A stretch of DNA of 63,819 nucleotides from CAIKZZ01 sp035604595 (GTDB lineage: Bacteria; Pseudomonadota; Gammaproteobacteria; Steroidobacterales; Steroidobacteraceae). The position numbers were made by a program, and so were the translations under genes. The stretch covers positions 1 to 63,819 of the forward strand of contig DATNIE010000006.1 in assembly GCA_035604595.1 (NCBI GenBank), in the 5' to 3' direction. The notes under the pieces were generated by a model. The model did not search any database, was not told where the DNA came from, and saw nothing but the letters and a program-made list of their open reading frames with translations. This document shows positions 61,719 through 63,819 of the stretch, in pieces; positions within the stretch are counted from its first letter, which is position 1; every line of letters begins with the position of its first letter.

Positions 61719-62471
61719 CTACTGCTCCTCGTCCTCGTCCTCATCGTCGGCCTCATCGTCAGCGGGGGTCCGCGCGAGCTTCTCGCGCATCTCCTTGGTC
61801 GGCACCACGACGGGCCGCGTCTTGATCTTCGGGCGGGCACCGAACACGACGATCGTTTTGCCGGTGGCCTTCAGCAGGCCCTGCTCCTCGAGCACCTTGA
61901 GCACGCGGCCAGCCATCTCGCGCGAGCAGCCGACCAGCCGCGACAGCTCCTGGCGACTGACCTTGATCTGCATGCCCTGCGGATGCGTCATCGCATCGGG
62001 CTCCCCGCACAGGTCCATGATGGCGTGGGCAACCCGGCCGGTGACGTCGACGAAGGCAAGATCGCCGAGCTTGCGGTTGGTGCGGTCGAGGCGCGTCGCG
62101 AGCTGCGTGGCGAGCTCGAAGATCAGGCCGGGGCTCTCGGTCGCGATCTGGCGGAAGCGGGGATAGGTCATTTCGGCGAGCTCGCAGCTCTGCCGGGTCC
62201 GCACCCACGCGCTGCGCGTCGGCGCCTCGTGGAACAGGCCCATTTCGCCGAAGAACTGCCCTTTGTTGAGGTAGGCAAGCACCATCTCATTGCCTTCCTC
62301 GTCCTCGATCATCACTTCAACCGAGCCGCTGATGATGTAGTACAGAACATCCGGCAGGTCACCGGCGTGGATGATAACCGTCTTGGATGGCACGGTGCGG
62401 ATGCGGCAATAGCTGAGGAAGCGGTTGATTGCGGGCAGGTCGCTCAACGGCTTGGTTTGTTCTTCCATCAT
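61719..62471 (-). CDS. crp: CRP/Vfr-family transcription factor with acidic tail
   Basis: A cyclic-nucleotide-binding activator/repressor. The 250-aa protein has the effector domain with GEMGLF (75-80) and Arg86-Ser87 at the phosphate site, Thr131 on the dimer helix (the following Ser of E. coli CRP is Asn132), and an HTH (172-191, SRQELSRLVGCSREMAGRVL) close to E. coli CRP. After residue 212 it adds about 38 residues ending in a strongly acidic run (239-250). ATG 62471 is followed by a second ATG. Vfr- or Clp-type signalling is possible; Clp binds cyclic di-GMP. Confidence 0.93.
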   Translation of the reverse strand: MMEEQTKPLSDLPAINRFLSYCRIRTVPSKTVIIHAGDLPDVLYYIISGSVEVMIEDEEGNEMVLAYLNKGQFFGEMGLFHEAPTRSAWVRTRQSCELAEMTYPRFRQIATESPGLIFELATQLATRLDRTNRKLGDLAFVDVTGRVAHAIMDLCGEPDAMTHPQGMQIKVSRQELSRLVGCSREMAGRVLKVLEEQGLLKATGKTIVVFGARPKIKTRPVVVPTKEMREKLARTPADDEADDEDEDEEQ

Positions 62472-62514
62472 TCGGTCCCTCGGTGCGCCGCGCCCAGCGA
62501 ATCGCCACCGCGCA

Positions 62515-62543
62515 GATATAGAACATAACGCACTGAATCGCAA
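62515..62543 (-). promoter_or_regulatory. Sigma70-type promoter of the crp homologue
   Basis: On the minus strand TTGCGA (62538-62543) and TATATC (62515-62520) are 17 bp apart, placing the start near 62508 with a leader of about 37 nt before the ATG. Confidence 0.65.
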
Positions 62544-62580
62544 GCCAAAGGCCTGGCGGGTGCGCCGCGCGCGCGGCCCG

Positions 62581-63246
62581 TCAGATCCAGTAGGCGCTCA
62601 CCGTCATCAGCTTGGCGGTGGCGCGCATCAGCGCCCGGGCTGGCGCCGGGAGTTCCGTGCCGCCACGCGCGCGCGCGCGCTCGCCGTGGCGGATCTCGTC
62701 GCTCTTCATCTGCTCGAGTATCGCGCGGCTGGCGCCATCCTCGGCGGGCAGCCGCGCGAGGTGCTCGTCAATGTGACCCTCGACCTGACGTTCGGTCTCG
62801 GTGATGAATCCGAGGCTCAGCCGGTCACCGAGGAGTCCGGCGAGCGCGCCGATTCCGATCGCGCCCGCGTACCACACGGGGCTCAACAGGCTCGGGCGCG
62901 AGTGCAGCGCGCGCAGGCGCTCGGCGCACCAGATCAGGTGGTCGCCTTCCTCGCGCGCGGCCGTGAGCAGAAACGCGCGCACGTCGAGGTCACGGGCCAC
63001 GAGCGCCTGGCCGTGGTAGAGCGCCTGGGCGGCGATCTCCCCGGCGTGATTGACACGCATCAGCCCCGCGGCGTGCCGCGCCGCTTCAGAGCCGGGCGCC
63101 GGGCCCGGCGCGGGGGTCGCGGGCTGCGGCGCCGGACGGCCGCTGCCCCCGACCGCCTGAGGGTCGCCGGATACAGCTCTAAGGCCTTGATCTATAATAG
63201 ATAATAGGCGATCGAGCCGGGACAGGCGTCGCATCTCGGTGCTCAT
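62581..63246 (-). CDS. coq7: 2-polyprenyl-3-methyl-6-methoxybenzoquinone hydroxylase
   Basis: Coq7 is a di-iron enzyme of aerobic ubiquinone synthesis. The 221-aa protein has the metal-binding helices NHAGEIAAQALYHGQ, AREEGDHLIWC, ITETERQVEGHIDEHL and SDEIRHGERAR. A Pro/Ala/Gly-rich insert (about residues 33-52) follows the N-terminal helix. Starts at 63246 (used; AAGGG upstream) and 63234 are both in frame. Coq7 in place of UbiF is common outside the enterics. Confidence 0.94.
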   Translation of the reverse strand: MSTEMRRLSRLDRLLSIIDQGLRAVSGDPQAVGGSGRPAPQPATPAPGPAPGSEAARHAAGLMRVNHAGEIAAQALYHGQALVARDLDVRAFLLTAAREEGDHLIWCAERLRALHSRPSLLSPVWYAGAIGIGALAGLLGDRLSLGFITETERQVEGHIDEHLARLPAEDGASRAILEQMKSDEIRHGERARARGGTELPAPARALMRATAKLMTVSAYWI

Positions 63247-63255
63247 CAGACCCTT

Positions 63256-63261
63256 ATTATA
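63256..63261 (-). promoter_or_regulatory. Candidate -10 (TATAAT) close to coq7
   Basis: A perfect TATAAT on the minus strand lies only 9 bp before the coq7 ATG at 63246, which would give an almost leaderless mRNA from that ATG or a 15-nt leader from 63234. No -35 is visible at 17 bp. Confidence 0.35.
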
Positions 63262-63333
63262 TGGGGCCGCGCACGGGCGGCGGGGCGGAGCTGCGCACGC
63301 GCCGCCGCCCAGCGCCGCGGGGGTCCCCCACAC

Positions 63334-63362
63334 TTTCCAAGAACCCCGCCAGTCAGTACACT
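63334..63362 (+). promoter_or_regulatory. Candidate promoter of rplM
   Basis: TTTCCA (63334-63339) and TACACT (63357-63362) are 17 bp apart, 34 bp before the rplM ATG. Each hexamer matches the sigma70 consensus at four positions. Confidence 0.6.
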
Positions 63363-63396
63363 TCGCGGTCTTTCGCCCGCCCCATTGAGCCCATCC

Positions 63397-63819
63397 ATGA
63401 AGACGGTTTTCGAGAAGCCGGAGACGGTGCGCCGCGACTGGCTGCTGGTCGATGCGTCCGGAAAAACGCTCGGCCGGCTCGCCAGTGGCATCGCGATGAA
63501 GCTGCGCGGCAAGCACAAGCCGGGCTTTACGCCGCACGTCGACTGTGGCGACAACATCATCGTACTCAATGCCGACAAGGTGACGGTGACCGGTAGCAAG
63601 CTGCGCGACAAGGTCTACTACCACCACACCGGCGCGATCGGCGGCATCAAGAGCATCGCGCTCGGCAAACTCCTGGCGGAGCACCCGGAGCGCGCGCTCG
63701 AGATCGCCGTCAAGGGCATGCTGCCGAAGGGCCCGCTCGGCCGGAAGATGTTCAAGAAACTGCACGTGTTCGCGGGTGGCAAGCATCCCCACGCCGCGCA
63801 ACAGCCGAAGGCGATCGAG
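63397..63819 (+). CDS. rplM: 50S ribosomal protein L13 (cut at window end)
   Basis: L13 is an early assembly protein of the 50S. The 141 codons present run from MKTVFEKPETVRRDWLLVDA through YYHHTGAIGG and the EIAVKGMLPKGPLGRKMFKKL motif to HAAQQPKAIE at the window edge. E. coli L13 is 142 aa, so only the last codon or two and the stop are missing. rpsI would be expected next. Confidence 0.96.
   Translation, partial: MKTVFEKPETVRRDWLLVDASGKTLGRLASGIAMKLRGKHKPGFTPHVDCGDNIIVLNADKVTVTGSKLRDKVYYHHTGAIGGIKSIALGKLLAEHPERALEIAVKGMLPKGPLGRKMFKKLHVFAGGKHPHAAQQPKAIE

Noticed and set aside
63194..63199. TATAAT on the plus strand as an rplM promoter
   Set aside because: It lies within coq7, about 200 bp from rplM, with no -35; a better-placed promoter is at 63334-63362.

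Overview
The window is about 64 kb of high-GC (roughly two-thirds G+C by eye), densely packed bacterial chromosome with no phage, insertion sequence, CRISPR array, rRNA or tRNA that I can see. The gene content and order indicate a gammaproteobacterium: complete S10-spc-alpha ribosomal operons with rpoA, uvrA-MFS-ssb, miaB-phoH-ybeY-ybeX-lnt, leuS-lptE-...-holA-nadD-rsfS-rlmH-maf-rng-yhdP-nit-tldD, darP/pmbA, and crp-coq7-rplM. The high GC content, an aerobic ubiquinone hydroxylase (Coq7), 4-hydroxyphenylpyruvate dioxygenase and a long PurC fit the Xanthomonadales/Nevskiales/Steroidobacter side of the class. That placement is an inference, not a measurement.

Layout. 1-141 is the 3' end of an EF-Tu gene. 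247-14604 holds the ribosomal protein operons rpsJ to rplQ, including secY and rpoA; it is broken by an unusual 312-bp structured spacer between rpsJ and rplC and by a clear sigma70-type promoter before rpsM, and it ends in a textbook terminator. 14778-18825 is accessory: a PadR regulator with a palindromic operator-like site, a PspC-domain membrane protein with an internal Arg/Trp repeat, PepQ, an Ala/Pro-rich lipoprotein and a GNAT protein. 18991-23736 is uvrA, a divergent MFS transporter and ssb. 23861-29084 is the miaB to lnt operon. 29099-31334 encodes two steps of tyrosine breakdown.

31514-49992 is a long plus-strand run of leuS, lptE, holA, nadD, rsfS, rlmH, maf, rng, yhdP, nitrilase and tldD. 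Between lptE and holA, which are adjacent in well-studied relatives, lies a 4.2-kb block: a HExxH metallopeptidase-like protein, a two-domain PCuAC copper-chaperone/BtuF-like binding protein, an opposed CobC-like histidine phosphatase, and a serine carboxypeptidase whose stop codon overlaps the holA start. 50042-58781 has a small membrane protein, an ExeA-type ATPase with an FHA domain, purEK, darP/pmbA, a PLP enzyme, a YihY/BrkB-family membrane protein and a BtuF-like protein without a signal peptide. 58789-63819 holds purC, djlA, an orphan Xre/MbcA/ParS-like antitoxin-type gene, rpe, a CRP homologue with an acidic tail, coq7 and the start of rplM.

Most of the window is core translation, envelope and repair machinery, with many 1-4-nt stop/start overlaps that imply translational coupling. 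The strongest candidate for something undescribed is the 35182-36459 fusion: it carries an exact H-x10-M-x21-H-x-M copper motif joined to a cobalamin-type binding fold, beside a CobC-like phosphatase and inside the lptE-holA interval.
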